From Proteus faecis (GTDB lineage Bacteria > Pseudomonadota > Gammaproteobacteria > Enterobacterales > Enterobacteriaceae): a stretch of DNA of 64,000 nucleotides. The stretch covers positions 1 to 64,000 of the forward strand of contig NZ_PENZ01000017.1 in assembly GCF_003144395.1 (NCBI RefSeq). The letters are read 5' to 3'. How positions within the stretch are numbered: the stretch's first letter is position 1; every line of letters begins with the position of its first letter. The translations under genes and the position numbers were made by a program. This document shows, one piece after another, positions 38,001-47,483 of this stretch. The notes below the pieces were generated by a model that made no database searches, was not told where the DNA came from, and saw only the letters and a program-made list of their open reading frames with translations.

Positions 38001-40149
38001 TTTAGCTAACTTGCGTTTTGGTGGGGATGGTGGTGAAGCTACAGCATTATCTCGTGGGGGTAAAAAGCCATTAACGGATGTGCAAATCATTGCTCAACAA
38101 TCAGCTCCAGTAAAATTAAATGCGCAAGGTGAAGGTGAAGTTTCTTTACCTATTCCAGAATTTAATGGTGAAGTTCGTTTAATGGCGCAAGCTTGGACTG
38201 CGGATAAATTTGGTAGCCAAGAAGGTAAAGTTGTGATTGCTGCACCTTTAGTCACTCAGCTTTCATTACCTCGCTTTATGGCTGGTGGTGATAGTGCACT
38301 TTTATCGTTAGATTTAACTAATCTAACAGATGATGCGCAATCTATTACTTTAAATTATACCGCTTCAGGTCTGGTGGGATTAGGTGGTGCTGAAAGTAAA
38401 ACTGTCTCGCTAACGAAAGGTGAACGTACTCAAATTCAAATCCCAGTAAAAGCGAAACATGGCTTTGGTCAAGGTGAGTTCTCATTGTCTATTTATGGTA
38501 TTAAAGTACCGGGTGAAGAGATTAAGCCTTATCACAATACATGGAATATTGGTGTTCGCCCTGCATTCCCAGCAGAAACGATCCATTATGCAAGTACATT
38601 GCAAGATGGTGACACTTGGCGCTTACCATCAGAAAGTTTAAGTCGCTTTAATAACTCAACGCTTGAAGGTGAATTATTACTGACAAGCCGCCCTCCGTTA
38701 CAAGTGGCGCGTTATGTTAGAGAATTATTTGCTTATCCTTATGGTTGCTTAGAACAAACCGTTAGTGGGCTTTATCCTTCACTGTATTCAACAGAAAAAG
38801 AGTTGAAACAGTTGGGAATTAAAACGCAAACTGACGCTGATAGAAAAGCAGCGATTGATAAAGGTATTGCTCATCTGTTGACGATGCAAAAATCAGAAGG
38901 CGGATTCGCTTTATGGGATCAGGGAGGACGTGAAGAATATTGGTTAACCGCTTATGCGACTGATTTCTTATTCCGTGCATCACAACAAGGTTATTCAGTT
39001 CCTGCTGATTCATTAAAACGTGCGAATGATCGTTTATTACGTTATTTACAAGATAAAAGCTTAGTTAATTATGAATATGCAGTTAATCAAGATGCAGCAC
39101 GTTTCTCAGCTAGGGCTTATGCTGCGTTAGTATTAGCTAATCAGCAAAAAGCACCTTTAGGTGAATTACGTCGTCTCTATCTTGAGCGTAACCAAGCTGG
39201 AAATGGTTTAGCCTTAGTTCAGTTAGGTATTGCACTAAAACTGATGGGTGATAGTAATCGTGCTGAAAGCTTGATTGCTGAAGGTGTAACAACAACGCGT
39301 AAATATAATTATGGATTAGGTGACTACGGTAGCACCATTCGTGACCAAGCATTAATTATTGCATTGTTAAGTGAAAATAACCTTGAAACACAATCTCGTG
39401 ATGCAAGTGTGATGACACTATCTGATAATTTAACAAGCCGTGAATGGTTCTCAACCCAAGAAAGTAACTCGTTATACCTTGCTGGGCGTTTCTTTATTAA
39501 TATGGCAGAACAGCCTTGGGAAGTAGCTGTTAATCGTCAAGTCCCTGCAATCAGTAGCGATCGTGCAGTTAATGAGACATTAACATCAACACAATTACAA
39601 GAAGGTTTAGAGCTAAATAATCGTGGTGGCGCCACTATTTATTCTCGGATGAATATCGTGGGCTATCCGAAAGTTGCACCCACTCCTTATAGTAATGTAT
39701 TAAATGTTCATCGTAGTTATTATGATTTAAAAGGAAATCGCGTTCATCCTAATCGCTTACAAAGTGGTGAAATGCTGGTGGTTAAACTGGAAGTTTCTGC
39801 TGATAGAGACGTATCTGATGCATTAGTTGTTGATTTATTACCTGCTGGTCTTGAAATCGAAAACCAAAACTTAGCATCAAGTAGTGCAAGCTTAAGTGAT
39901 AGTGCCGCAGACTTGCAGGAATTTATCGACGACATGGGACAAGCAAATATCAAACATCTCGAATATCGTGATGATCGCTTTGTTGCCGCTATCTCTGTTG
40001 ATAAATACCGTCCAACGACATTGCTCTATTTAGCAAGAGCAGTAACACCGGGTAGCTATCAAGTACCACCACCACAAGTTGAATCTATGTATGTGCCTTA
40101 TTGGCGTGCAATAGGAGCAACAGAAACTAAGATTGACGTTGTTCCTTAA
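35062..40149 (+). CDS. yfhM: Bacterial alpha-2-macroglobulin lipoprotein (YfhM/ECAM type)
   Basis: A very large periplasmic lipoprotein (1695 residues) thought to trap proteases entering the periplasm. A signal peptide with lipobox LTGC precedes a Ser/Thr/Lys-rich linker. The body has the macroglobulin-like beta domains, and the thioester motif CLEQ (Cys1229) lies in YPYGCLEQTVSGLYPSLY, so the covalent-trapping chemistry appears intact. I start at ATG 35062, which AGGAA precedes at good spacing; an upstream in-frame ATG at 34987 lacks such a site. It lies 48 bp upstream of pbpC, the usual partner, which repairs peptidoglycan after attack. Confidence 0.95.
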   Translation: MNQNQFRQYTEKRGYRWSSLAVVLASALALTGCDDKADENTSSADKTQNTQLTEQKDVAQNTSKTETQISEKPAVTTKTNNETALKSKEVRDELAMRFAGKEVTVLDASELQRDGASTMVVTFSVPLDPDQKFDDVIHLVDTKKGKLEGAWELSDNLMELRFRHLPPSTELNLTIDEKIKGINERTLMTPFSQKLTTEEIFPSVGFTSKGSLLPLEAAEGLPIIALNVGQVDVNFFRVKDEQLAQFLTQWESRSNINYWESDEFLSQAELVYTGRFELNTETNTRENVLLPLKSIDALKKEGAYIAVMQQAGKYSYTVPATVFTFSDIGLSMHSYLDTLDIFTQSLKNGSALDKVEIRLLDEKGGLISKAQTDSQGHATLEKSDKARLLMAIRDGQTSMIDLRKPALDLSEFDIGGPQGYSKQFFAFGPRDLYRPGETLIVNALLRDGDGNPIKEQPVKVDLLKTDGQVSRSFVWQPEKGLYQLKLVIPEDENTGTRTLRFDVGDGTPRFYEFQVEDFMPERMALEITGKKGIILSGNDAYFDIKGRYLYGAPAADNRLQGQVFLKASREAVSKLPGYEFGAVKDENFSRLLDEFELNLDSDGEGGVNVDSERYEELKSPINIILQASLLEAGGRPVTRRYQQAVWPATHLAGIRPVFPKKEVYDYRTDKYKSGYSVDENSMAEFEIVYTDQEGKKLPANDLKVKLIYERHDYYWRWSSSNGWESGYNEKDLQMDEQTIKIAKDGTAKVAFPVEWGSYRIEVVDPKTELVSSLRFWAGYSWMDNTGGTGAVRPDQVKLKLDKEGYLPGEKVKLNIVAPHPGKGYVLLESSNGPLWWQEIDVPEKGLDVEVPINKEWARHDLYLTSVVVRPGDTSKQATVKRAVGILHLPLQDKNRRIDISLDAPEKIRPNQDLKIRVKANPVAGQPLPENINVLVSAVDTGVLNITEYKTPDPYDAFFGRKRYSIDQYDVYGQLIEGQGRLANLRFGGDGGEATALSRGGKKPLTDVQIIAQQSAPVKLNAQGEGEVSLPIPEFNGEVRLMAQAWTADKFGSQEGKVVIAAPLVTQLSLPRFMAGGDSALLSLDLTNLTDDAQSITLNYTASGLVGLGGAESKTVSLTKGERTQIQIPVKAKHGFGQGEFSLSIYGIKVPGEEIKPYHNTWNIGVRPAFPAETIHYASTLQDGDTWRLPSESLSRFNNSTLEGELLLTSRPPLQVARYVRELFAYPYGCLEQTVSGLYPSLYSTEKELKQLGIKTQTDADRKAAIDKGIAHLLTMQKSEGGFALWDQGGREEYWLTAYATDFLFRASQQGYSVPADSLKRANDRLLRYLQDKSLVNYEYAVNQDAARFSARAYAALVLANQQKAPLGELRRLYLERNQAGNGLALVQLGIALKLMGDSNRAESLIAEGVTTTRKYNYGLGDYGSTIRDQALIIALLSENNLETQSRDASVMTLSDNLTSREWFSTQESNSLYLAGRFFINMAEQPWEVAVNRQVPAISSDRAVNETLTSTQLQEGLELNNRGGATIYSRMNIVGYPKVAPTPYSNVLNVHRSYYDLKGNRVHPNRLQSGEMLVVKLEVSADRDVSDALVVDLLPAGLEIENQNLASSSASLSDSAADLQEFIDDMGQANIKHLEYRDDRFVAAISVDKYRPTTLLYLARAVTPGSYQVPPPQVESMYVPYWRAIGATETKIDVVP

Positions 40150-40156
40150 ATCTTGT

Positions 40157-40186
40157 AGCCCTTTCTTCGGAAAGGGCTTTTTCCTT
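40157..40186 (+). terminator. Stem-loop after yfhM
   Basis: AGCCCTTT/AAAGGGCT with loop CTTCGG, then TTTTCC. It lies between yfhM and pbpC and may reduce pbpC expression from the yfhM promoter. Confidence 0.75.
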
Positions 40187-40197
40187 TGAGTGATTGA

Positions 40198-42519
40198 ATG
40201 AAACTAGGGTATAAACGGCTTATTGCTGTAATCATTATTTTTTTTCTAGCAACGCCGATTTTAGTCTGGATCGCAGATAAAACTTGGCCTCTCCCTGATC
40301 CTGAACCTCAAATTGCGACTATTGTTACGGCGCAAGATGGTACACCTCTTTGGCGTTTTGCCGATAAAGAGGGAGTATGGCGTTACCATGTCAAACTCGA
40401 TGATGTCTCTCCTGAATATTTAGAAGCCTTAATTACTTATGAAGATCGCTGGTTTTATCAACATCCTGGTGTTAATCCCATGTCGATATTACGAGCGGCG
40501 TGGCAAGATCTAAGTTCCGGAAGAATAGTGTCGGGCGGAAGCACATTATCAATGCAAGTGGCTCGCCTTATTGATCCTCACTCCCGTACTTTAGGGGGGA
40601 AAATCAAACAACTTTGGCGCACCTTGCAATTAGAGTGGTATTACTCAAAAGATGAAATTTTGGAGATTTACCTCAATAGAGCACCCTTTGGCGGTACACT
40701 AGAAGGTATAGGCGCAGCAAGTTGGGCTTATTTAGGCAAATCACCCGCTGATTTATCTGCGGGTGAGGCGACATTGATGGCGGTATTACCACAAGCTCCA
40801 AGTCGTTTACGACCAGATAGATATCCTGAACGTGCTCAAGCAGCTAGAGATAAAGTATTAGATAGGCTGGCAGAGTATCAAATATGGCCACAAGAAAAAA
40901 TTGATGAAATCAAAGAAGAGCAGGTTTTATTAGCACCAAGGCAAACACCGCAATTAGCACCATTGCTGGCTCGTCGTATGTATAACGAAAAGCGAGAGCC
41001 TGTTATTACAACAACGATTGATATTAATATTCAACGACAACTCGAAGATATTGCAAATCAATGGAAGTATCAATTAGCAGATAAAACATCCTTAGCCATA
41101 CTCGTTGTTGATCATACGGATATGAGTGTGAAAGGGTATGTCGGTTCTGCCGATTTTAATGACAATTCGCGCTTTGGTCATGTTGATATGATTAGTGCTT
41201 GGCGCTCGCCGGGTTCAACATTAAAGCCATTTATTTATGCACTCGCATTAGATGAAGGGCTTATTCATGCAGAATCACTTTTACAAGATGTTCCTCGTCG
41301 ATTTGATAATTATCGTCCTGGTAATTTTGACTCGGGTTTTAATGGGGCGGTCAGTGCTAGTGAAGCTCTAAGTCGCTCTTTAAATTTACCTGCGGTACAA
41401 CTTATCGAAGTGTATGGTGCAAAGAAATTTGCAGCAAAATTGCGTCATAACCATATTGAAATGCGTTTTCCTTATGGCTCAGAGCCAAATTTAGCGCTGA
41501 TCTTAGGAGGAACGGCAACACGAATGGATGAGCTTGTTTCTGCTTTTAGTGCATTAGCAAGGCAAGGAAAAACAGCGCCGTTACGTTTTAAACCGGAACA
41601 AATAATAGAAAACCGAGTGTTGATGTCACAAGGTGCTGCATGGATTATTCGGCGCATATTAGCCGGAGAAGCCAGACCTCGCCCAGATAGCGCAATTTCC
41701 CCCGTTGTTCCTTTGGCTTGGAAAACAGGGACAAGTTATGGTTATCGGGATGCCTGGTCTATTGGTGTTAATGCGCGCTATACCATTGGTGTTTGGGTGG
41801 GCAGGCCTGATGGAACACCTGTAGCTGGGCAATTTGGCTTTGCGACGGCTGTTCCTATTATGAATCAGGTCAATAACTTATTAACAGGCTATTTCTATCA
41901 AAATAAACAAAGACCACCAACAGATTTACGTCCTAATAGTGTAACTTCGGCAACAATCTGTTGGCCTACAGGTAAGGCATTACCTAAAGAAGACAGTAAC
42001 TGTAGAGTCAGTCGTCGAAGCTGGATCTTAGATAACACTATTCCGCCAACTTTATTGAATGATAACCAAGAAGGTATTTTGGGGATCAACGAAAAAATTT
42101 GGTTAGATGATGAAGGTAAACGCACTGGGCCTAATTGTCCTAACGCAGAGTTAAAAGATATTGCTTTATGGCCGATAGCATTAGAAGCATGGTTGCCTGA
42201 AAAAGAGCGCAGAGCAAAACGACTACCTGCGATTTCTGAAACTTGCCCTCCAATAAAAGAAGATATAATTCCTTTGTTTATTTCAGGTATTCGTGCTGGT
42301 GATTTATTAAGACCATTACCTGGAGAAAATAATCTTGAAATAACAGTGTCCACGCAAGGTGGGAGTGGTACGCAATGGTGGTTTTTAAATGGTGAGCAAA
42401 TAGGTAAAACAGAAAACGGAGAAACATTCTCTTATTTATTAGAGAAACGAGGTAAATACCAACTTTCAGTGCTCGATCTAAGTGGTCAAACGGATATGGT
42501 TAATTTTTTATTTCGTTAA
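40198..42519 (+). CDS. pbpC: Penicillin-binding protein 1C
   Basis: A bifunctional class A peptidoglycan synthase-type protein. Its 773 residues have an N-terminal membrane anchor (about residues 7-24), a family 51 glycosyltransferase domain with catalytic Glu82 in YEDRWFYQHPGV and GGSTLSMQVARLI, and a transpeptidase domain with Ser340 in SPGSTLKPF, SRSLNLPAVQ and KTGTSYGYRDAW. It ends with the PBP1C-specific C-terminal Ig-like domain. Pairing with yfhM matches many proteobacteria. Confidence 0.96.
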   Translation: MKLGYKRLIAVIIIFFLATPILVWIADKTWPLPDPEPQIATIVTAQDGTPLWRFADKEGVWRYHVKLDDVSPEYLEALITYEDRWFYQHPGVNPMSILRAAWQDLSSGRIVSGGSTLSMQVARLIDPHSRTLGGKIKQLWRTLQLEWYYSKDEILEIYLNRAPFGGTLEGIGAASWAYLGKSPADLSAGEATLMAVLPQAPSRLRPDRYPERAQAARDKVLDRLAEYQIWPQEKIDEIKEEQVLLAPRQTPQLAPLLARRMYNEKREPVITTTIDINIQRQLEDIANQWKYQLADKTSLAILVVDHTDMSVKGYVGSADFNDNSRFGHVDMISAWRSPGSTLKPFIYALALDEGLIHAESLLQDVPRRFDNYRPGNFDSGFNGAVSASEALSRSLNLPAVQLIEVYGAKKFAAKLRHNHIEMRFPYGSEPNLALILGGTATRMDELVSAFSALARQGKTAPLRFKPEQIIENRVLMSQGAAWIIRRILAGEARPRPDSAISPVVPLAWKTGTSYGYRDAWSIGVNARYTIGVWVGRPDGTPVAGQFGFATAVPIMNQVNNLLTGYFYQNKQRPPTDLRPNSVTSATICWPTGKALPKEDSNCRVSRRSWILDNTIPPTLLNDNQEGILGINEKIWLDDEGKRTGPNCPNAELKDIALWPIALEAWLPEKERRAKRLPAISETCPPIKEDIIPLFISGIRAGDLLRPLPGENNLEITVSTQGGSGTQWWFLNGEQIGKTENGETFSYLLEKRGKYQLSVLDLSGQTDMVNFLFR

Positions 42520-42859
42520 ACTAAAACGATGAAAAAAACGAGAACTGAGTGATTTTTCACTAAAATAAGTTTTTAATAAAGATAAAGAGACTATTTATCG
42601 TGTGTCATTTCGGTTCTTTTTTATTGTTATTTTTAAGTTAGAGCATGGAAAGCGTCAAAAATGTGATTAGATCGATAATTCATAACTTTTTTGCCACATT
42701 TCTTTAAAAAAAAGAGGGTTCAATCTGTGCAATTCATTTTTATCCTCCTATAATCGAGCCCTATTTTTGCAGGGAATGCGGTTTTTGATTCGTTCTTCCA
42801 TGATCTGCGATAAAAGAGATAAAAAAGTTATCATTAATAAAATAATTTAGAGGTAAGAC
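42520..42859. other. pbpC-ndk intergenic region
   Basis: About 340 bp, A/T-rich, without a credible gene. A TATAAT at 42749-42754 is a plausible -10 for ndk, though I see no good -35 at standard spacing. No clear terminator for pbpC is visible. Confidence 0.5.
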
Positions 42860-43285
42860 ATGGCTATTCAGCGCACATTTTCTATTATCAAACCAAACGC
42901 AGTGAAAAAAAATGTTATCGGTGCTATCTATAATCGTTTTGAAAGTGCTGGCTTTAGCATCATTGGTGCTAAAATGTTGCATTTAACGCGTGAACAAGCT
43001 GAAGGCTTTTATGAAGAACACAAAGGCCGTCCTTTCTTTGACGGTTTAGTTGAATTTATGACTTCTGGTCCAATCATGGTTCAAGTGTTAGAAGGTGAAA
43101 ATGCGATTCAACGTCACCGTGATTTGATGGGGGCAACTAATCCAGACAACGCATTAGCGGGTACATTACGTGCTGACTACGCTGATAGCTTTACTGAAAA
43201 TGCGGTACACGGTTCAGATTCAGAAGCTTCTGCTGCTCGTGAAATCGCATACTTCTTCACTGAAAACGAAGTTTGCGCGCGCTAA
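42860..43285 (+). CDS. ndk: Nucleoside diphosphate kinase
   Basis: Transfers gamma-phosphate between nucleoside di- and triphosphates through a phosphohistidine. Its 141 residues include the active-site motif NAVHGSDS and N-terminus [26 protein letters not shown] lies before the ATG. It is monocistronic, with a terminator after it. Confidence 0.98.
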   Translation: MAIQRTFSIIKPNAVKKNVIGAIYNRFESAGFSIIGAKMLHLTREQAEGFYEEHKGRPFFDGLVEFMTSGPIMVQVLEGENAIQRHRDLMGATNPDNALAGTLRADYADSFTENAVHGSDSEASAAREIAYFFTENEVCAR

Positions 43286-43322
43286 TTTATTAGCATCTCT
43301 ACGCGAAAAACAGTACAATGCG

Positions 43323-43353
43323 ACGCCCTGTTTGATAATTAACGGGGCGTTTT
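43323..43353 (+). terminator. ndk terminator
   Basis: ACGCCC and GGGCGT arms about a 17-base loop with internal TGTTTGATAATTAAC pairing, then TTTTTTA. Confidence 0.75.
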
Positions 43354-43441
43354 TTATTATTGTTTAAATATACAAATATATAAGTATCCCGTTAGCATCA
43401 ATGCTAATGCAGGCCGCATAGTGTAACAACGAGGCAATGTC

Positions 43442-44623
43442 ATGACCCAATCTACCACTCCAGCGCCAAGCGCTTCTGTCGCTGTTTCTAAAGAAAATAC
43501 TGTGAATCAAAAAACTAAAATTAATCTGTTAGATTTAAATCGTAAACAGATGCGTGAGCTTTTTGTCTCTATGGGCGAAAAACCTTTCCGTGCTGACCAA
43601 ATTATGAAGTGGATGTACCACTACTGTTATGACGATTTTGATCAAATGACAGATATCAATAAGGTGTTACGCAATAAATTAAAAGAAATTGCTGAAATTA
43701 AAGCACCTGAAGTTTCTGAAGAACAACGTTCAACAGATGGCACGATTAAATGGGCAATTAAAGTTGGTGATCAACAAGTAGAAACTGTGTATATCCCAGA
43801 AGATGATCGCGCAACATTATGTGTTTCTTCACAAGTTGGTTGTGCTTTAGAGTGTAAGTTCTGTTCAACTGCACAGCAAGGTTTTAACCGTAATTTGAAA
43901 GTGTCTGAAATTATTGGGCAAGTTTGGCGTGCCGCTAAAATTATTGGTTCATTAAAAGAGACTGGTCGTCGTCCTATTACTAACGTCGTTATGATGGGAA
44001 TGGGCGAGCCGTTGCTGAATCTAAATAATGTTATTCCAGCACTTGAAATCATGATGGATGATTTTGGTTTCGGTTTATCAAAACGTCGCGTTACTGTCTC
44101 TACATCAGGCGTTGTACCTGCGTTAGATAAATTAGCAGATGCGGTTGATGTAGCTTTAGCTATTTCGTTACATGCACCAACTGATGAAATTCGTGATGAA
44201 ATCGTTCCAATTAATAAGAAATATAATATTGCAATGTTTCTTGAAGGTGTTCGTCGCTATATTGCTAAATCAAACGCGAACCAAGGGCGAGTGACTATTG
44301 AGTACGTTATGCTTGATCATATTAATGACAGCACAGATCAAGCTCACCAATTAGCTGAACTTTTAAAAGACACGCCATGTAAGATTAACTTAATTCCATG
44401 GAACCCGTTCCCAGGTGCACCATATGGACGTAGTTCCAATAGTCGAATTGACCGTTTTTCTAAAGTATTAATGGAATATGGTTTTACGACTATTGTACGT
44501 AAAACGCGAGGTGATGATATCGATGCGGCTTGTGGACAATTAGCCGGCGATGTTATTGACCGTACAAAACGTACACTGAAAAAACGTCAACAAGGTGAAC
44601 TAATTTCAGTAAAAGCAGTCTGA
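43442..44623 (+). CDS. rlmN: Dual-specificity RNA methyltransferase RlmN
   Basis: A radical-SAM enzyme making 2-methyladenosine at A2503 of 23S rRNA and A37 of some tRNAs. Its 393 residues have cluster ligands Cys134, Cys138 and Cys141 ([12 protein letters not shown]), the SAM segment MGMGEPLLN and a catalytic Cys in [14 protein letters not shown] Ser/Thr/Ala-rich N-terminal extension of about 25 residues precedes the conserved start [14 protein letters not shown]. The neighbours match E. coli. Confidence 0.97.
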   Translation: MTQSTTPAPSASVAVSKENTVNQKTKINLLDLNRKQMRELFVSMGEKPFRADQIMKWMYHYCYDDFDQMTDINKVLRNKLKEIAEIKAPEVSEEQRSTDGTIKWAIKVGDQQVETVYIPEDDRATLCVSSQVGCALECKFCSTAQQGFNRNLKVSEIIGQVWRAAKIIGSLKETGRRPITNVVMMGMGEPLLNLNNVIPALEIMMDDFGFGLSKRRVTVSTSGVVPALDKLADAVDVALAISLHAPTDEIRDEIVPINKKYNIAMFLEGVRRYIAKSNANQGRVTIEYVMLDHINDSTDQAHQLAELLKDTPCKINLIPWNPFPGAPYGRSSNSRIDRFSKVLMEYGFTTIVRKTRGDDIDAACGQLAGDVIDRTKRTLKKRQQGELISVKAV

Positions 44624-44711
44624 TACGGTTAGAAATCTCTTTCTTTGTGAAGTGTATTACACAATTACAATGTAGAGAGATCACGGATGAATATATTTGA
44701 GGAATAAAACG

Positions 44712-45146
44712 ATGATAAGGATATCATCAGTAGTTATAACTATTGGCTTGATGTTATTGACATTAGGTTGTCAATCGTCAGCCAATCAACAACGTGTTGC
44801 AGTGTCTACACGTTTACAATTAGGTGATGCATACTTAGCTGAAAGACAATATCAAATAGCACAATATCATTTCCAAAAAGTGTTATCGGTGATGCCAAAT
44901 CACCCTGATGCTAATTTAGGAATGGCATTAACATCTCAGTTATTGGGAAATTCTATTCAAGCGTTAGATTATTACAAATTAGCGATGAAGTCGAAGCCAG
45001 TAAATGTTAATGTATTAAGGCTTTATGGTAATTTCCTTTGTGAACAAAAACTATTAAACAATAATAGTGTGTCAATTGAAGATATACCGCCAGATTATTT
45101 GGTTTGTCAGCAAAGTGATCATAAAATATCAATAAATTCGCGGTGA
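44712..45146 (+). CDS. Short PilW/PilF-like TPR lipoprotein
   Basis: A 144-residue lipoprotein: signal peptide, lipobox TLGC, then about two tetratricopeptide-type units (TRLQLGDAYLAERQYQIAQYHFQKVLSVMPNHPDANLGMALTSQLLGN and a second). In many gammaproteobacteria pilW/pilF (about 250 residues) lies exactly here between rlmN and rodZ and serves type IV pilus secretin assembly. This one ends early, after the LRLYGNFLCEQ segment. No other type IV pilus gene is in the window. ATG 44712 with GAGGAA before it is preferred to the TTG at 44697. It may be a shortened relic or a working small TPR protein. Confidence 0.72.
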   Translation: MIRISSVVITIGLMLLTLGCQSSANQQRVAVSTRLQLGDAYLAERQYQIAQYHFQKVLSVMPNHPDANLGMALTSQLLGNSIQALDYYKLAMKSKPVNVNVLRLYGNFLCEQKLLNNNSVSIEDIPPDYLVCQQSDHKISINSR

Positions 45147-45220
45147 GACGTTAAGGTACTTGGTGCTTTTGCGAGTTCATCAATGTTAAACATCCAATAG
45201 CCACAGTGCCTAGATTGCTA

Positions 45221-46192
45221 ATGAATACTGAAAACAAAACCGAAGAAGTGAAATTAACAGCAGGTCAACTTTTACGCCAGGCACGAGAAAAAGTGGGGCT
45301 AACACAACAAACTGTTGCTGATCGACTTTGTTTGAAGTTATCAACAGTGCGCGACATTGAAACAGATTCCGTTTCTTCTAATATTGCACCAACATTTTTA
45401 CGCGGATATATGCGTTCTTACGCTAAGTTAGTCGGCGTTCCTGAAAAAGAAATCCTTGGTTTTATCGACCAACAAGCTCCAGTTAAACAAATTAAAATGA
45501 CAACCACACAAAATTACTCATTAGGCAAACGTCATAAAAAGCGTGAAGGTTGGCTAATGAAAATCACATGGGTGATTTTGATTGTTATGGTTGCTCTCGT
45601 AGGTGTTTGGTGGTGGCAAGGTCATCAGGCTGATCAACAAGAATTAGTCTCTATGGCATCTCAAGACATAGGGCAAAATAGTACACAAGAAAACACCAAC
45701 ACGATAGATCCTTCTTTAGTAACCTCAGATAATACGTCAACATCTGAAGGTGATAATTTACAAGTACCTGCTCCGTCATTAGTTGATAATCAGGCGAATA
45801 ATGTCGCTACAACATCATCAACGACTGAAAAGATATCACCAGCACCAACAGAAGTGAAAACGGTTCCATTACCCGTATCACCTTTAACAACATCAACAAC
45901 TTCTCGTGCAGATTCAGAACAAGAATCCACCTCATCGGAAGCTCCTGCTATTGCGAATCAATTGGTTCTTATGTTTGATGGTGAATGTTGGTTAGAAGTT
46001 CGTAATGCTCAAAATAAAGTCTTATTTAACGGTATTAAGAAAGCGGGTGATCGTTTGGAATTTGATGGTGAGCAACCTTATAAACTAAAAATAGGCGCAC
46101 CTTCTGTTACTCGCATACAGTTTAATGGTGAATCTGTTGATTTAAGCCGTTTTACTGGAAAAATAGCAAAAATAACAGTACCGAGTGCTTAA
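45221..46192 (+). CDS. rodZ: Cytoskeletal membrane protein RodZ
   Basis: RodZ links MreB filaments to the elongasome and keeps rod shape. Its 323 residues have an N-terminal Cro/CI-type helix-turn-helix (GQLLRQAREKVGLTQQTVADRLCLKLSTVRDIE) and a transmembrane helix after SLGKRHKKREGWLM (about residues 113-133, ending VWWWQG). A Ser/Thr/Pro-rich periplasmic linker and a C-terminal beta domain (DGECWLEVRNAQNKVLFNG) follow. Starting at ATG 45221 gives the family N-terminus MNTE; a GTG at 45206 would add five residues. Confidence 0.93.
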   Translation: MNTENKTEEVKLTAGQLLRQAREKVGLTQQTVADRLCLKLSTVRDIETDSVSSNIAPTFLRGYMRSYAKLVGVPEKEILGFIDQQAPVKQIKMTTTQNYSLGKRHKKREGWLMKITWVILIVMVALVGVWWWQGHQADQQELVSMASQDIGQNSTQENTNTIDPSLVTSDNTSTSEGDNLQVPAPSLVDNQANNVATTSSTTEKISPAPTEVKTVPLPVSPLTTSTTSRADSEQESTSSEAPAIANQLVLMFDGECWLEVRNAQNKVLFNGIKKAGDRLEFDGEQPYKLKIGAPSVTRIQFNGESVDLSRFTGKIAKITVPSA

Positions 46193-46239
46193 TCTGACTA
46201 CATATTTGAGCAAGCATGGAAGCATGGGAGAATTAATCA

Positions 46240-47361
46240 ATGCATAAAGAATCACCTATTATTCGTCGTAAATCGACACGAATTTATGTGGGTAATGTAC
46301 CTATTGGCGATGGTGCTCCTATCGCAGTACAGTCGATGACGAATACACGAACGACAGACGTAGAAGCGACTGTTCGCCAGATAAAATCTCTGGAGCGTGT
46401 AGGGGTGGATATTGTTCGTGTTTCTGTACCTACAATGGATGCTGCGGAAGCATTCAAATTAATTAAGCAACAAGTTAATGTGCCTTTAGTGGCCGATATC
46501 CATTTTGATTATCGTATCGCATTAAAAGTCGCTGAATATGGCGTTGATTGTTTGCGTATCAATCCAGGTAATATCGGTAGTGAAGAGCGTATTCGCCAAG
46601 TTGTTGATTGTGCTCGTCATAACAATATTCCTATTCGTATTGGTGTAAACGGTGGGTCACTTGAAAAAGATATTCAAGAGAAATATGGAGAACCTACACC
46701 TGAAGCGTTAGTTGAATCAGCAATGCGCCATGTTGATATCCTTGAAAGACTTAATTTTGAACAATTTAAAATTAGTGTAAAAGCTTCGGATGTTTTCCTC
46801 GCTGTTGATTCTTACCGTTTATTAGCGAAAAAAATAGATCAACCTCTGCATCTTGGGATCACCGAAGCGGGTGGAGCAAGAGCAGGATCGGTTAAATCTG
46901 CGATTGGCCTTGGGATCTTATTATCAGAAGGTATTGGCGATACATTAAGGATCTCATTGGCGGCCGATCCGGTTGAAGAAGTTAAAGTTGGTTTTGATAT
47001 CTTAAAATCATTACGTATTCGCTCTCGCGGAATTAACTTTATTGCTTGCCCAACGTGTTCCCGTCAAGAATTTGATGTTATTGGAACCGTCAACGAATTA
47101 GAGCAACGTTTGGAAGATATCATCACACCTATGGATGTTTCTATTATTGGTTGTGTTGTTAATGGACCAGGTGAAGCTGAAGTTTCAACATTAGGTGTAA
47201 CGGGCGCTAAAACACGTAGCGGTTTTTATGAAGATGGTGTGAGACAAAAAGAGCGTCTTGATAACGTTAATATGATTGATTTATTAGAAGCAAAAATTCG
47301 CGCTAAAGCATCAATGCTGGATGACAATATGCGTATAAATATAAATCAATTGGACAAATAA
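46240..47361 (+). CDS. ispG: 4-hydroxy-3-methylbut-2-enyl diphosphate synthase (IspG)
   Basis: The [4Fe-4S] enzyme of the MEP isoprenoid pathway converting MEcPP to HMBPP. Its 373 residues begin [36 protein letters not shown]. Cluster ligands include Cys270 and Cys273 ([10 protein letters not shown]) and the Cys in [13 protein letters not shown]. It lies 48 bp after rodZ, as in E. coli, and depends on the isc products encoded nearby. Confidence 0.98.
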   Translation: MHKESPIIRRKSTRIYVGNVPIGDGAPIAVQSMTNTRTTDVEATVRQIKSLERVGVDIVRVSVPTMDAAEAFKLIKQQVNVPLVADIHFDYRIALKVAEYGVDCLRINPGNIGSEERIRQVVDCARHNNIPIRIGVNGGSLEKDIQEKYGEPTPEALVESAMRHVDILERLNFEQFKISVKASDVFLAVDSYRLLAKKIDQPLHLGITEAGGARAGSVKSAIGLGILLSEGIGDTLRISLAADPVEEVKVGFDILKSLRIRSRGINFIACPTCSRQEFDVIGTVNELEQRLEDIITPMDVSIIGCVVNGPGEAEVSTLGVTGAKTRSGFYEDGVRQKERLDNVNMIDLLEAKIRAKASMLDDNMRININQLDK

Positions 47362-47366
47362 TGCTC

Positions 47367-47402
47367 AAAAAACTGGCTCATTGATTAATGAGCCAGTTTT
47401 AC
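47367..47402 (+). terminator. ispG terminator
   Basis: A perfect stem of about 13 bp (AAAACTGGCTCAT and complement) with a short loop, ending GTTTTAC. In E. coli the small RNA SroE lies between ispG and hisS; I cannot show a counterpart here beyond this hairpin. Confidence 0.85.
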
Positions 47403-47415
47403 TATTGATTTCACG

Positions 47416-47445
47416 TTGAATACTGATTGATTTCGCTTCTATAAT
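47416..47445 (+). promoter_or_regulatory. hisS sigma-70 promoter
   Basis: TTGAAT and a perfect TATAAT separated by 18 bp, 38 bp upstream of the hisS start and just after the ispG terminator. Confidence 0.7.
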
Positions 47446-47483
47446 CAGCCTAACAATCAATTAATAACTATTAGAGAAGAAAA

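Noticed and set aside
47362..47483. SroE-like small RNA between ispG and hisS
   Set aside because: Apart from the ispG terminator hairpin and the hisS promoter, I see nothing that supports a separate RNA in these 122 bases.
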